The notes under the pieces are model-generated. The model did not search any database. It was not told where the DNA came from and saw only the letters and a list, made by a program, of their open reading frames with translations. The position numbers were made by a program, and so were the translations under genes. This document shows, in pieces, positions 33,385-40,747 of a DNA stretch of 64,000 nucleotides; the stretch's first letter is position 1; the number at the start of each line of letters is the position of its first letter. Origin of the DNA: UBA2658 sp964617335 (GTDB taxonomy: Bacteria; Bacillota; Clostridia; Oscillospirales; Oscillospiraceae); assembly GCA_964617335.1 (NCBI GenBank), contig CAZTXG010000005.1, positions 1 to 64,000 on the forward strand, in the 5' to 3' direction.

Positions 33385-33693
33385 TTATATTGCTTCGCCG
33401 CACTTTTTGCAGACACGAACCTTCTTGCCGTCCTTTAAAAAGGTGTGGGCAAGCCTTGTGGGCTTATCGCACTTGGGGCAAATGCGCTGCAGCTTTGAAG
33501 CGTATATGGGCGTTTCCTTTTTTATAATACCGCTTTGCTCTTCAGGCCTTCTGGCCTTTATGTGGCACTTTGCGACGTTAACGCCCTCAACAATTACTTT
33601 GCCGTTTTTAGGGTCGGCAACAAGTACCTTGCCTCTTTTGCCCTTGTCCTTTCCGGACAGGACAACAACTAAATCGTCTTTTCTTAAAAACAT
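33385..33693 (-). CDS. rplX: 50S ribosomal protein L24
   Basis: L24 initiates 50S assembly. The 102 residues contain an N-terminal KOW motif (VVVLSGKDKGKRGKVLVADP) and the C-terminal extension with CPKC and CKKC, a putative zinc site common in Firmicutes L24. Confidence 0.97.
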   Translation of the reverse strand: MFLRKDDLVVVLSGKDKGKRGKVLVADPKNGKVIVEGVNVAKCHIKARRPEEQSGIIKKETPIYASKLQRICPKCDKPTRLAHTFLKDGKKVRVCKKCGEAI

Positions 33694-33704
33694 TTCTTGC
33701 CCTC

Positions 33705-34073
33705 CTATATGACTTCGGGAGCCAGAGACAGGATTTTCATAAAGTCCTTGTCACGAAGCTCACGGGCAACGGGTCCGAAAATACGGGTTCCGCGGGGGTT
33801 CTTATCTTCCTTGATAAGAACTGCGGCATTCTCGTCAAAACGGACGTAGGTGCCGTCGGCTCGGCGGACGCCCTTGGCGCTGCGGACGATAACGGCTCTT
33901 ATAACCTCGCCCTTTTTAATGGAGCTGCCCGGAGCCGTCTTGCGTACAGACGCTACTATAATATCGCCGATATTTGCATATCTTCGCTTGGATCCGCCAA
34001 GTACGCGGATGCATTTAATCTCTTTGGCGCCGGTATTGTCGGCCACCTTGAGATATGTTTCCTGTTGTATCAC
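33705..34073 (-). CDS. rplN: 50S ribosomal protein L14
   Basis: L14 contacts L19 and the 30S subunit at an intersubunit bridge. The 122 residues match the invariant family length and show LKVADNTGAKEIKCIRVLGG and the C-terminal RDKDFMKILSLAPEVI. Confidence 0.98.
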   Translation of the reverse strand: MIQQETYLKVADNTGAKEIKCIRVLGGSKRRYANIGDIIVASVRKTAPGSSIKKGEVIRAVIVRSAKGVRRADGTYVRFDENAAVLIKEDKNPRGTRIFGPVARELRDKDFMKILSLAPEVI

Positions 34074-34085
34074 GTCGCGGCCTCC

Positions 34086-34355
34086 TTACTTTGCCTTTTC
34101 TATAATTTCCACAAGACGCCATCTTTTGTCCTTGGACAAAGGACGTGTCTCCATGACTTTAACCTTGTCTCCGATACCGCACTCATTTTTTTCGTCGTGG
34201 GCCTTAAGACGATAGGTCTGCTTTATAATCTTTTTGTAGAGAGGATGCGCTACACGATCCTCAACAATGACTACGATGGTCTTATCCATCTTGTCGGACA
34301 CTACTTTGCCCACACGTGTCTTGCGGGAAGATGTTCTGACTTCATTCATTATCAT
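34086..34355 (-). CDS. rpsQ: 30S ribosomal protein S17
   Basis: S17 is an early 16S rRNA binder with an OB fold. The 89 residues contain RKTRVGKVVSDKMDKTIVV, HPLYKKIIKQTYRLKAHDE and the GDKVKVMETRPLSKDKRWR signature. Either of two in-phase ATGs near 34355 could be used. Confidence 0.96.
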   Translation of the reverse strand: MIMNEVRTSSRKTRVGKVVSDKMDKTIVVIVEDRVAHPLYKKIIKQTYRLKAHDEKNECGIGDKVKVMETRPLSKDKRWRLVEIIEKAK

Positions 34356-34363
34356 TTACCTCC

Positions 34364-34558
34364 TCACTGCTCGAGCTGTTTCTGGCGAATAACTGTCTTG
34401 ACTCGGGCAATGTCACGACGGGTCGCGGCAATTTTTGTCGGATTATCAAGATGGTTAGTGGCGTGCTGCATACGGAGGTTGAAAAGATCCTTCTTGAGCT
34501 GCATAAGCTTTGTCTCAAGCTCGGCGGCGGACATACCGCGTATTTCATTTGCCTTCAT
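34364..34558 (-). CDS. rpmC: 50S ribosomal protein L29
   Basis: L29 sits at the tunnel exit. From the ATG at 34558 the protein has 64 residues, starting MKANEIRGMSAAELETKLMQ. A longer reading from 34591 would add 11 residues overlapping rplP and was rejected because the shorter form matches the family N-terminus and starts one base after the rplP stop with AGGTGGTG upstream. Confidence 0.95.
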   Translation of the reverse strand: MKANEIRGMSAAELETKLMQLKKDLFNLRMQHATNHLDNPTKIAATRRDIARVKTVIRQKQLEQ

Positions 34559-34559
34559 C

Positions 34560-34991
34560 TTATTCACCACCTGTCTCGGTATCTTTCTCACGAGCTACAA
34601 ACTTCGTTTTGCAGGGCAGCTTGTGGCTTGCAAGACGCATAGCTTCGCGAGCGATTTCTTCGGAAACGCCGGCTATCTCGAACAGAACCCTGCCGGGTTT
34701 TACAACGGCAACCCAGTATTCGGGGCTGCCTTTACCGGAGCCCATTCGTGTTTCGGCGGGCTTTTCGGTAACGGGCTTGTCGGGGAATATTTTTATCCAA
34801 ACCTTACCGCCGCGCTTTGTGTAGCGGGTCATGGCTATACGGGCAGCCTCTATTTGGTTAGAGGTTATCCAGCTGGGTTCGGCGGCAACAAGGCCATATT
34901 CGCCATAGGCTATGAAGTTGCCTCTGGATGCCTTGCCCTTCATGCGACCGCGGTGCACTCTGCGGTATTTTACTCTCTTTGGCATGAGCAT
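34560..34991 (-). CDS. rplP: 50S ribosomal protein L16
   Basis: L16 organises the A-site tRNA region of the 50S subunit. The 143 residues begin MLMPKRVKYRRVHRGRMKGK and carry GSGKGSPEYWVAVVKPGRVL. The ATG shares one base with the rpsC stop (TAATG), so it is read by coupling. Confidence 0.97.
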   Translation of the reverse strand: MLMPKRVKYRRVHRGRMKGKASRGNFIAYGEYGLVAAEPSWITSNQIEAARIAMTRYTKRGGKVWIKIFPDKPVTEKPAETRMGSGKGSPEYWVAVVKPGRVLFEIAGVSEEIAREAMRLASHKLPCKTKFVAREKDTETGGE

Positions 34992-35920
34992 TATGCGTTG
35001 CCTCCTTCCTTAGGGGTAGAAGCGTTAGGCGCGGGTGTGCGGTTGCTTCCGCTCTGACCGCTGCCGGTATTGCGATTATAGCTGCCAGTCTGGCCGCCGC
35101 TTGTGTTGCGGTTGTAGCTGCCGGTCTGACCGCTTGTGTTGCGGTTATAGCTGCCGCTCTGACCTCCGCGGTTGTAGCTGCCGGAACTGCGATTATCGCG
35201 GTTATCACGTCCGCTGCTTCTTCTGCGGTCGCTGCGGTTTCTGTCATCACGGCGGGTCATGTCCATGGTGCGGGGGGTGCTGCGAAGGGTCTGAGAAAGA
35301 ACTTCGCCCTTGTAAATCCAAACCTTAATGCCAATGCGGCCATAGGTGGTTGCAGCTTCGGCAAAGCCGTAATCAATGTCTGCACGAAGGGTCTGCAGAG
35401 GAATGGTTCCCTCGTGGTAGCATTCGCTTCGGGCAATTTCAGCACCGCCTAGACGGCCTGCGCACATAACCTTTATGCCTTTGACACCCATTCTCATGGC
35501 ACGGCCCATTGCATTTTTCATAGCCCTGCGGAAGCCTATGCGCTTTTCAAGCTGTTGGGCAATGTTTTCGGCAACAAGCTGGGCATTTGTGTCCGGTGTG
35601 CGAACTTCAACTATAGAAAGAGCCACGGGCTTGCCAATCATTTTTTCAACAGAGAGCCTGATGCGCTCTATTTCCGTGCCGCCCTTGCCTATAACAACGC
35701 CGGGGCGGGCGCAGTGTATGAAAATACGAACTTTGGAGCTGTCACGCTCGATTTCTATCCTCGGGATTCCCGCGGAATACAGGGTTTCCTTAAGATACTT
35801 GCGAATTTCAAAATCCTCTACGATCAGGTCGCCGACCTTGTCGCTTCTGGCATACCATCTGGAATCCCAGTCTTTTATAACGCCGACACGAAGTCCGTGG
35901 GGATTAACCTTTTGTCCCAT
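34991..35920 (-). CDS. rpsC: 30S ribosomal protein S3 with a long repetitive C-terminal tail
   Basis: S3 lines the mRNA entry tunnel and has helicase-related function with S4 and S5. Residues 1 to about 211 are ordinary S3: an N-terminal part MGQKVNPHGLRVGVI, the KH domain with GVVIGKGGTEIERIR, and a C-terminal domain with GRLGGAEIARSE. The protein then continues to residue 309 instead of ending near 218-225. The extra tail is first Arg/Asp/Ser-rich (220-245) and then built of near-repeats of GSYNRNTSGGQT (about 246-293). It is in frame, stop-free and joined directly to rplP, so it is probably real rather than a misread frame. Its job is unknown. Confidence 0.95.
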   Translation of the reverse strand: MGQKVNPHGLRVGVIKDWDSRWYARSDKVGDLIVEDFEIRKYLKETLYSAGIPRIEIERDSSKVRIFIHCARPGVVIGKGGTEIERIRLSVEKMIGKPVALSIVEVRTPDTNAQLVAENIAQQLEKRIGFRRAMKNAMGRAMRMGVKGIKVMCAGRLGGAEIARSECYHEGTIPLQTLRADIDYGFAEAATTYGRIGIKVWIYKGEVLSQTLRSTPRTMDMTRRDDRNRSDRRRSSGRDNRDNRSSGSYNRGGQSGSYNRNTSGQTGSYNRNTSGGQTGSYNRNTGSGQSGSNRTPAPNASTPKEGGNA

Positions 35921-35934
35921 ATTCTGCCTCCTCC

Positions 35935-36270
35935 CTATTCTTTCTCAGCCACAACAATTGTAATGTGGCTGGTTCTTTTGTTTATCCTGTACATACGGCC
36001 CTGAGCCCTGGGCATACCTCTTTTGAGGATGGGTCCGGGGTTTGCGTAAGTCTCTTTTACATAGAGATTATCAGGGTCCATGTCAAAATTGTTCTCAGCG
36101 TTTGCCACAGCGCTCTTTAAAACCTTGATTAGCAGCTCGGAAGCGGCCTTTGGGGTCTGCTTCATAAGAGCCTCTGCAATTTCAACGTCCTTGCCACGGA
36201 TCATATCGCATACGATCTTGACCTTACGGGGAGATATGCGGGCAAACTTGTGTTCTGCTCTTGCTTCCAT
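35935..36270 (-). CDS. rplV: 50S ribosomal protein L22
   Basis: L22 has a beta-hairpin that forms the tunnel constriction. The 111 residues include ARISPRKVKIVCDMIRGKDV and the hairpin segment GMPRAQGRMYRINKRTSHIT. It lies in standard order between rpsS and rpsC. Confidence 0.97.
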   Translation of the reverse strand: MEARAEHKFARISPRKVKIVCDMIRGKDVEIAEALMKQTPKAASELLIKVLKSAVANAENNFDMDPDNLYVKETYANPGPILKRGMPRAQGRMYRINKRTSHITIVVAEKE

Positions 36271-36282
36271 TTATTCTCCTCC

Positions 36283-36555
36283 TTATCTTCCGGTCTTTGA
36301 GCCGGCATGGCCGCGGTAAGTGCGGGTGGGCGCGAACTCGCCAAGTTTGTGGCCTACCATATCCTCTGTTATATAAACGGGAACATGACGGCGGCCGTCG
36401 TGGACGGCAATGGTGTGACCGACGAAGGTGGGGAATATCGTCGAAGCACGGCTCCAGGTCTTTAAGACCTTCTTTTCGCCTGCTTTATTCATCTCGTCGA
36501 CTCTTTTAAGCAGCTCGGGAGCGGCAAAGGGTCCTTTTTTGATACTTCTGCTCAT
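36283..36555 (-). CDS. rpsS: 30S ribosomal protein S19
   Basis: S19 is a head protein that touches the large subunit. The 90 residues start MSRSIKKGPFAAPELLKRVD and contain TIAVHDGRRHVPVYITEDMV and GHKLGEFAPTRTYRGH, the family signature. Confidence 0.98.
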   Translation of the reverse strand: MSRSIKKGPFAAPELLKRVDEMNKAGEKKVLKTWSRASTIFPTFVGHTIAVHDGRRHVPVYITEDMVGHKLGEFAPTRTYRGHAGSKTGR

Positions 36556-36569
36556 TGAAAATTCCCTCC

Positions 36570-37406
36570 TTACTTCTCGTTGCGGCGCTTGACGATATAC
36601 TTATCGCTCTTGTTTTTCGCCTTACGCGTCTTATAGCCGAGAGCGGGCTTGCCCCAGGGTGTAACAGGACTGGGCATTCCAATCGGCGCCTTGCCCTCGC
36701 CGCCACCGTGGGGGTGGTCGCAGGGGTTCATAGCGCTGCCTCGAACTGTGGGACGCCAGCCAAGATGACGTTTACGTCCGGCCTTACCGATGTGGATGTT
36801 GCCGTGGTCAATGTTTCCAACCTGACCGATGCTTGCCTTGCACTCCATGCGCACCTTGCGGTATTCGCCGGAGGGCAGACGAACCTGAGCCATGTCGCCT
36901 TCCTTAGCCATAAGCTGAGCCTGAACACCGGCGCTGCGGACAAGCTGGGCACCCTTGCCGGGGTGAAGCTCGATGTTGTGGATAACTGTGCCCACGGGGA
37001 TGTTTGCGATAGGCAGGCAGTTGCCCGGCTTGATATCGGCATGAACCGATGAAATAACCGTGTCTCCGGCCTTTAAGCCCACAGGAGCAAGGATGTAGCG
37101 CTTTTCGCCGTCCTCATACTGCACAAGAGCAATAAAAGCAGAGCGGTTGGGGTCATACTCCAGGCGCAAAACCTTTGCAGGCATATCGATTTTACCGCGC
37201 TTAAAGTCAATGATGCGGTACTTTCTCTTGTTGCCGCCGCCGCGATGGCGAACGGTGATGCGGCCGGTGTTGTTTCTTCCGGCCTTATTTTTCAGAACCT
37301 CTACAAGGGATTTTTCCGGAGTCGCACGCTTGTCAACTCCGTGAAAGCCCGAAACCGTCATATGTCTTCTGGACGGTGTAGTAGGTTTATAAGTTTTAAT
37401 GGACAT
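36570..37406 (-). CDS. rplB: 50S ribosomal protein L2
   Basis: L2 is required for subunit association and peptidyl transfer. The 278 residues match the family length and include the KSLVEVLKNKAGRNNTGRIT and PHGGGEGKAPIGMPSP blocks with the near-catalytic histidine. Confidence 0.98.
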   Translation of the reverse strand: MSIKTYKPTTPSRRHMTVSGFHGVDKRATPEKSLVEVLKNKAGRNNTGRITVRHRGGGNKRKYRIIDFKRGKIDMPAKVLRLEYDPNRSAFIALVQYEDGEKRYILAPVGLKAGDTVISSVHADIKPGNCLPIANIPVGTVIHNIELHPGKGAQLVRSAGVQAQLMAKEGDMAQVRLPSGEYRKVRMECKASIGQVGNIDHGNIHIGKAGRKRHLGWRPTVRGSAMNPCDHPHGGGEGKAPIGMPSPVTPWGKPALGYKTRKAKNKSDKYIVKRRNEK

Positions 37407-37421
37407 TCTTTATTTCCTCCC

Positions 37422-37721
37422 TTACACCATACCCTCGAAGATTTCGATGTTCTTAGAGCCGCGGCTTAGCTTGACAACGGCCTTTTTCCACTCGTTTGTC
37501 ATGCCTTTGGGGTTTGCGCCAACGCGCTTTTCCTTGCCGGGAACAATGGTCGTGTTGACTCTTATGACGCGAACTCCGAATATTTCCTCAATAGCTTTTT
37601 TGATTTCTATCTTATTTGCGTCCTTCGCCACTTCAAAAACGTACTTTTTGATGTCGAGGTCCTCCATGGACTGCTCTGTGATGATGGGACGGATGATGAT
37701 GTCATATGCAGTTCTCATCAC
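37422..37721 (-). CDS. rplW: 50S ribosomal protein L23
   Basis: L23 docks trigger factor and SRP at the tunnel exit. The 99 residues contain DIIIRPIITEQSMEDLDIKK, a KYVFEVAKDANKIEIKKAIE block and EIFGVRVIRVNT. It overlaps the rplD stop by four bases (ATGA). Confidence 0.97.
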   Translation of the reverse strand: MMRTAYDIIIRPIITEQSMEDLDIKKYVFEVAKDANKIEIKKAIEEIFGVRVIRVNTTIVPGKEKRVGANPKGMTNEWKKAVVKLSRGSKNIEIFEGMV

Positions 37722-38341
37722 GCGTACACCTCCTCGATTTTCTCAAGCGCAGCCTTGTCTACCACGAGCTTTCCGGCGTTCAGGATGTCGTAGGGGGACA
37801 GGATGGTAGCTATGGTTGTTTTAACTCCGGGAAGGTTTCTGGCGCTCTTAATGACGTTCTCGTTTACATCTTTTGTGATGACAAGAGCCTTGCCCTCAAC
37901 TTCGATGTTTCCGAGGAAGCTTTTAAAGGCCTTGGTTTTTATCTCGTCAAGCTTAAGGTCGTCAATGATGATAATCTCGTCAGATGCGGCCTTTGAGGAA
38001 AGGGCGCTTTTTAAGGCAAGCCTTTTGACCTTCTTGTTAAGAGTGTAGCTGTAATCCCGGGGCTTCGGTGCGAAAGCGACACCGCCGTGGGTCCAAATAG
38101 GGCTGCCGGCGTGACCCGCTCTGGCTCTTCCTGTGCCCTTCTGACGCCAAGGCTTTCTGGTTGTAACGGCAACCTCGCCTTTTGTGAGGGCGCTCTGGGT
38201 GCCCTGACGGCAGTTTGCCAGATGGTTTTTGACCGAGTCATGGAGAACCGACTGGTTGGGTTCAATTCCGAAGATGGATTCGGAGAGCTCGACCTCGCCG
38301 ACCTTCTTGCCGGCCATATTAAATACTGTTGCTTTAGGCAT
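37718..38341 (-). CDS. rplD: 50S ribosomal protein L4
   Basis: L4 extends a loop into the exit tunnel; in gamma-proteobacteria it also represses the S10 operon. The 207 residues include QGTQSALTKGEVAVTTRKPW and RQKGTGRARAGHAGSPIWTH, the tunnel loop. No L4-type leader was identified in this window's S10 leader. Confidence 0.97.
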   Translation of the reverse strand: MPKATVFNMAGKKVGEVELSESIFGIEPNQSVLHDSVKNHLANCRQGTQSALTKGEVAVTTRKPWRQKGTGRARAGHAGSPIWTHGGVAFAPKPRDYSYTLNKKVKRLALKSALSSKAASDEIIIIDDLKLDEIKTKAFKSFLGNIEVEGKALVITKDVNENVIKSARNLPGVKTTIATILSPYDILNAGKLVVDKAALEKIEEVYA

Positions 38342-38358
38342 TACATTCTCTCCTTTCC

Positions 38359-39087
38359 CTATTTACTTCTTGCAGAGGCCTTCTGGGGGTTAACCCTAGC
38401 GGAAGCCTTCTGGGGGTTGGCGCTGATGCCTGCTCCCGTGCCTTTTGCTCTGAGGGTCTTGACGGTGTTCTTAAGATAAACAACGCCGCCCTTAGGGCCG
38501 GGAACCGCACCGCGGACTACTATCATATTCAAGTCGGCATCAACTTTAACAACGTCCAGATTTTGAACGGTAACCTGCTCGTTACCCATCTGGCCCGCTC
38601 CGATTTTGCCTTTGAGAATTTTACCGGGGCTTGTGCCGGAGCCCATGGAACCTGCGTGACGGTGGACGGGGCCTCCGCCGTGGCTCATAGGTGTGCGGCC
38701 TGCATTCCAGCGCTTGATTACGCCTGAATAGCCCTTGCCCTTGGAAACTCCGGTAACATCAATTTTGTCACCCTCGGCGAACATATCCGCACGAATTACA
38801 TCGCCTACGTTGAGAGTGCTGATGTCTTCAAAGCGAAACTCCTTGAGATATTTCTTAAGGGAGTCTCCCGCCTTCTGAAGGTGGCCCTTCTCGGGGTTTG
38901 TAAGCTTTCTTTCAGTAATGTCCTCATAGCCGAGCTGAATAGCGTTATAGCCTTCTTTGTCGGCGGTTTTCTTCTGGACAACGACGTTGGGGCCCGCCTC
39001 TATGACGGTAACCGGAACTACCTTGCCCGCTTCATCGAAGATCTGCGTCATGCCGACCTTTTTTCCGATGATAGCTTTGTTTATCAT
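38359..39087 (-). CDS. rplC: 50S ribosomal protein L3 with a short tandem C-terminal extension
   Basis: L3 starts 50S assembly and reaches into the peptidyl-transferase region. The 242 residues include IGKKVGMTQIF, the methylated-glutamine segment GGGPVHRHAGSMGSGTSPGK and NEQVTVQNL. After the normal end (near residue 212) the protein adds a tail containing a tandem NPQKASAR-V-NPQKASAR repeat, encoded by a 27-bp direct duplication. The gene is separated from rpsJ by an unusually long 386-base spacer with repeats. Confidence 0.96.
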   Translation of the reverse strand: MINKAIIGKKVGMTQIFDEAGKVVPVTVIEAGPNVVVQKKTADKEGYNAIQLGYEDITERKLTNPEKGHLQKAGDSLKKYLKEFRFEDISTLNVGDVIRADMFAEGDKIDVTGVSKGKGYSGVIKRWNAGRTPMSHGGGPVHRHAGSMGSGTSPGKILKGKIGAGQMGNEQVTVQNLDVVKVDADLNMIVVRGAVPGPKGGVVYLKNTVKTLRAKGTGAGISANPQKASARVNPQKASARSK

Positions 39088-39246
39088 TGTATTTCCTCCT
39101 TAAAGGTTATTGGTCAGCTCGCTTATCGTTTCATCTCTTATTAAGATGTATAAGACAGAGGCTGCTGACTTGACCGTGCCCGTTTACGCAAGTTGCGGGC
39201 ATTAGGGTTTACGCTTTTTACTTTGCCTTGCTTTATTATGATACAA
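39088..39246. other. Non-coding part of the rpsJ-rplC spacer
   Basis: No coding sequence can be supported here. Next to rplC lies its AAGGAGG site. The stretch up to 39246 contains an imperfect cgtttacgcaagttgcgggc segment and no clear terminator or promoter for rplC. Confidence 0.5.
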
Positions 39247-39391
39247 GACAAGTGCATTGGGTTTTCGCTAAATTAAAGCTGCTTTGTCTGTGGAAGGTTT
39301 TTCTCCAAGCTAAATCCGCTGCATCTGCACAGGGTTTTTGTAAAACCAAAATTGCTCAATCTACATCTGCGCAGGATTTTTTTGTCGAATC
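39247..39391. repeat. Imperfect tandem units of about 40 bp between rpsJ and rplC
   Basis: On the + strand, units at about 39247-39269 (partial), 39270-39310, 39311-39347 and 39348-39391 share a pattern: an A-rich start, then gctgc or ctcaatc, a tctgtg/tctgcac/tctgcgc core, and agg followed by a run of five to seven T. The last unit runs into dispersed element copy B. No repeat family could be named from memory. Confidence 0.55.
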
Positions 39392-39459
39392 AAAGTTGAG
39401 GAAGCGAAGCTGTATAAAAATACAGCAAGCTGACAAGACGCAGAGTCGGCGAAAAAAGA
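39375..39459 (-). repeat. Dispersed non-coding element, copy B, after rpsJ
   Basis: In the direction of the operon this begins 14 bases past the rpsJ stop with TCTTTTTTCGCC, has a perfect hairpin GCTGTAT-tttt-ATACAGC (39409-39426), and ends with CAAAAAAATC. It matches copy A at 32546-32628 in block order, spacing and orientation. Confidence 0.7.
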
Positions 39460-39473
39460 CCAGCAGAGGGGTT

Positions 39474-39791
39474 TTACAGTTTCATTTCGATCTCAACACC
39501 CGCCGGCAATTCCAAAGACATAAGGGCCTCAACAGTTTTCTGGGTGGGGTTCATGATATCGATAAGGCGCTTGTGAGTGCGGCGCTCGAACTGCTCACGG
39601 CTGTCCTTATACTTATGAACCGCGCGAAGAATGGTGATGACCTCTCTCTTGGTGGGAAGGGGGATGGGGCCGGAAACCTTAGCGTCTGTGCGCTTTGCCG
39701 TTTCGACTATCTTTTCAGCTGCCTTGTCGATGAGCTGATGGTCATAGGCCTTAAGTCTGATGCGAATCATCTTTTTGTTTGTTGCTGCCAT
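39474..39791 (-). CDS. rpsJ: 30S ribosomal protein S10
   Basis: S10 is a 30S head protein and, as NusE, also an antitermination factor. From the ATG at 39791 it has 105 residues, opening MAATNKKMIRIRLKAYDHQL with the GPIPLPTKREVITIL and THKRLIDIMNPTQKTVEALM blocks. The start follows CGGAGGAATAAAT; a longer frame from 39824 has no such support. It is the first gene of the operon, after a leader of about 390 bases. Confidence 0.97.
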   Translation of the reverse strand: MAATNKKMIRIRLKAYDHQLIDKAAEKIVETAKRTDAKVSGPIPLPTKREVITILRAVHKYKDSREQFERRTHKRLIDIMNPTQKTVEALMSLELPAGVEIEMKL

Positions 39792-39901
39792 ATTTATTCC
39801 TCCGATACGTTTTTCCGGCGGCAAAAGCCTGCCGTGAATATTGCGTTCGGCGAGACGAGCTTTTTCTGTACACTTGGCCGTGCGTATCAGTCCTTATCCG
39901 A

Positions 39902-39931
39902 AAAACAAACCGGATTTTATTTCCGGCTTTT
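39902..39931 (-). terminator. Terminator-like hairpin inside the S10 leader (possible attenuator)
   Basis: On the minus strand AGCCGGA pairs with TCCGGTT around an AATAAAA loop, followed by TGTTTTT. It lies in the leader about 110 bases before rpsJ. A second stem, CCCG-gcaacaat-CGGG, lies earlier. The arrangement suits premature termination, but no competing antiterminator was worked out. Confidence 0.5.
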
Positions 39932-40185
39932 CCTCCGTGCAAGCGATATACGCGTGTAGCAGGAACTATCTCAACCGCCCGATTGTTGCCGGGAGGGCCC
40001 CGACTGCGGACATACTCCACGAAAGTTACCGGCATTTCACTTTTAAATCTCTTTTGTCAGCCATTGCCATCTTTAAAAAGGGGCAAAACAAAAGAAACTA
40101 AGCCGCGAAATTATAAGCCGCAATCTCCCGCTTCATCGCATTTTGCGCAGCTTTAGGCAAAAATCTGCCTTTAACACGCTGTGAT

Positions 40186-40214
40186 AGACTATCAGAAATA
40201 AATTCATATGTCAA
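40186..40214 (-). promoter_or_regulatory. Promoter of the ribosomal protein operon
   Basis: On the minus strand a perfect TTGACA (40214-40209) and TAGTCT (40191-40186) are 17 bases apart. Transcription should start near 40179, giving a leader of about 390 bases. A small AGGCA-gattt-TGCCT hairpin lies close to the 5' end. The region is shared with the divergent GntR promoter. Confidence 0.75.
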
Positions 40215-40294
40215 TAGAATTTTGCATCTTTTTGTACAAGTTTTTGTGTTTTTGCGAAATAGCGGAAAATAGGCGGATAATTATAAAAAAACTG

Positions 40295-40323
40295 TTGACA
40301 GAGCTGAGCTGTTGTGCTAATTT
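40295..40323 (+). promoter_or_regulatory. Promoter of the gntR-ABC operon
   Basis: TTGACA (40295-40300) and TAATTT (40318-40323) are separated by exactly 17 bases. The start point should fall within or next to the operator at 40329-40342. Confidence 0.75.
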
Positions 40324-40328
40324 TTAGT

Positions 40329-40342
40329 TAGTCAGTTGACTA
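40329..40342 (+). promoter_or_regulatory. Candidate GntR operator
   Basis: TAGTCA-GT-TGACTA is a perfect inverted repeat immediately downstream of the -10 box and upstream of the ribosome site. The position fits self-repression by the GntR-family protein encoded next. YtrA-type regulators usually bind such palindromes; binding here is inferred. Confidence 0.65.
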
Positions 40343-40372
40343 GTTAACCACACTTCTAGGGAGGTGATATGC

Positions 40373-40747
40373 TTGAACATGACTTTCGATTCTCAGCGTC
40401 CAATATTTATTCAGCTTGCCGCTCAGCTGGAAGATGCTATTTTAGCCGGTGTCTATGATGAGGGCGATCAGATTCCTTCCATAACCGAATATTCTCTGAC
40501 ATACAAAATAAATCCAGCAACAGCTCTTAAGGGGATAAATCTTCTTGTTGACTCAGGTTTGCTTTACAAAAGGCGCGGCGTGGGCATGTTTGTTGCCGAG
40601 GGTGCCCGCAAGGCTTTGGCAAAGCGGCGGCGGGATAGTTTTTTTACTCAAAGCGTGCTGCCTGCCGTTGGGGAGGCTAAAAACCTGGGCATAGCCCTGG
40701 CGGAGCTCATTAATATGATAGAAAGAGGTTATGAAAATGGCAATTGA
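40373..40747 (+). CDS. GntR-family (YtrA-type) transcriptional regulator
   Basis: This 124-residue regulator has an N-terminal winged helix-turn-helix (IFIQLAAQLEDAILAGVYDE, then QIPSITEYSLTYKINPATALKG and a GLLYKRRGVGMFV wing). Its short C-terminal helical part of about 50 residues is typical of YtrA-like proteins that control neighbouring ABC transporters. The TTG at 40373 is preferred because GGGAGGTG ends six bases before it; the ATG at 40379 is an alternative. Its end overlaps the ABC ATPase start. Confidence 0.88.
   Translation: MNMTFDSQRPIFIQLAAQLEDAILAGVYDEGDQIPSITEYSLTYKINPATALKGINLLVDSGLLYKRRGVGMFVAEGARKALAKRRRDSFFTQSVLPAVGEAKNLGIALAELINMIERGYENGN

Noticed and set aside
34065..35057. 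A 330-residue open frame on the + strand across rplN to rpsC
   Set aside because: It runs antisense to five well-conserved ribosomal genes and reads as cysteine- and phenylalanine-rich sequence with no family signature.
39228..39959. A 243-residue + strand frame over the rpsJ spacer
   Set aside because: It is antisense to rpsJ, built partly from the tandem repeats, and has no ribosome site or family match.
40203..40360. A T-box or other amino-acid-responsive leader in the divergent region
   Set aside because: No T-box sequence or specifier hairpin was found; the region is explained by two back-to-back promoters and the GntR operator.
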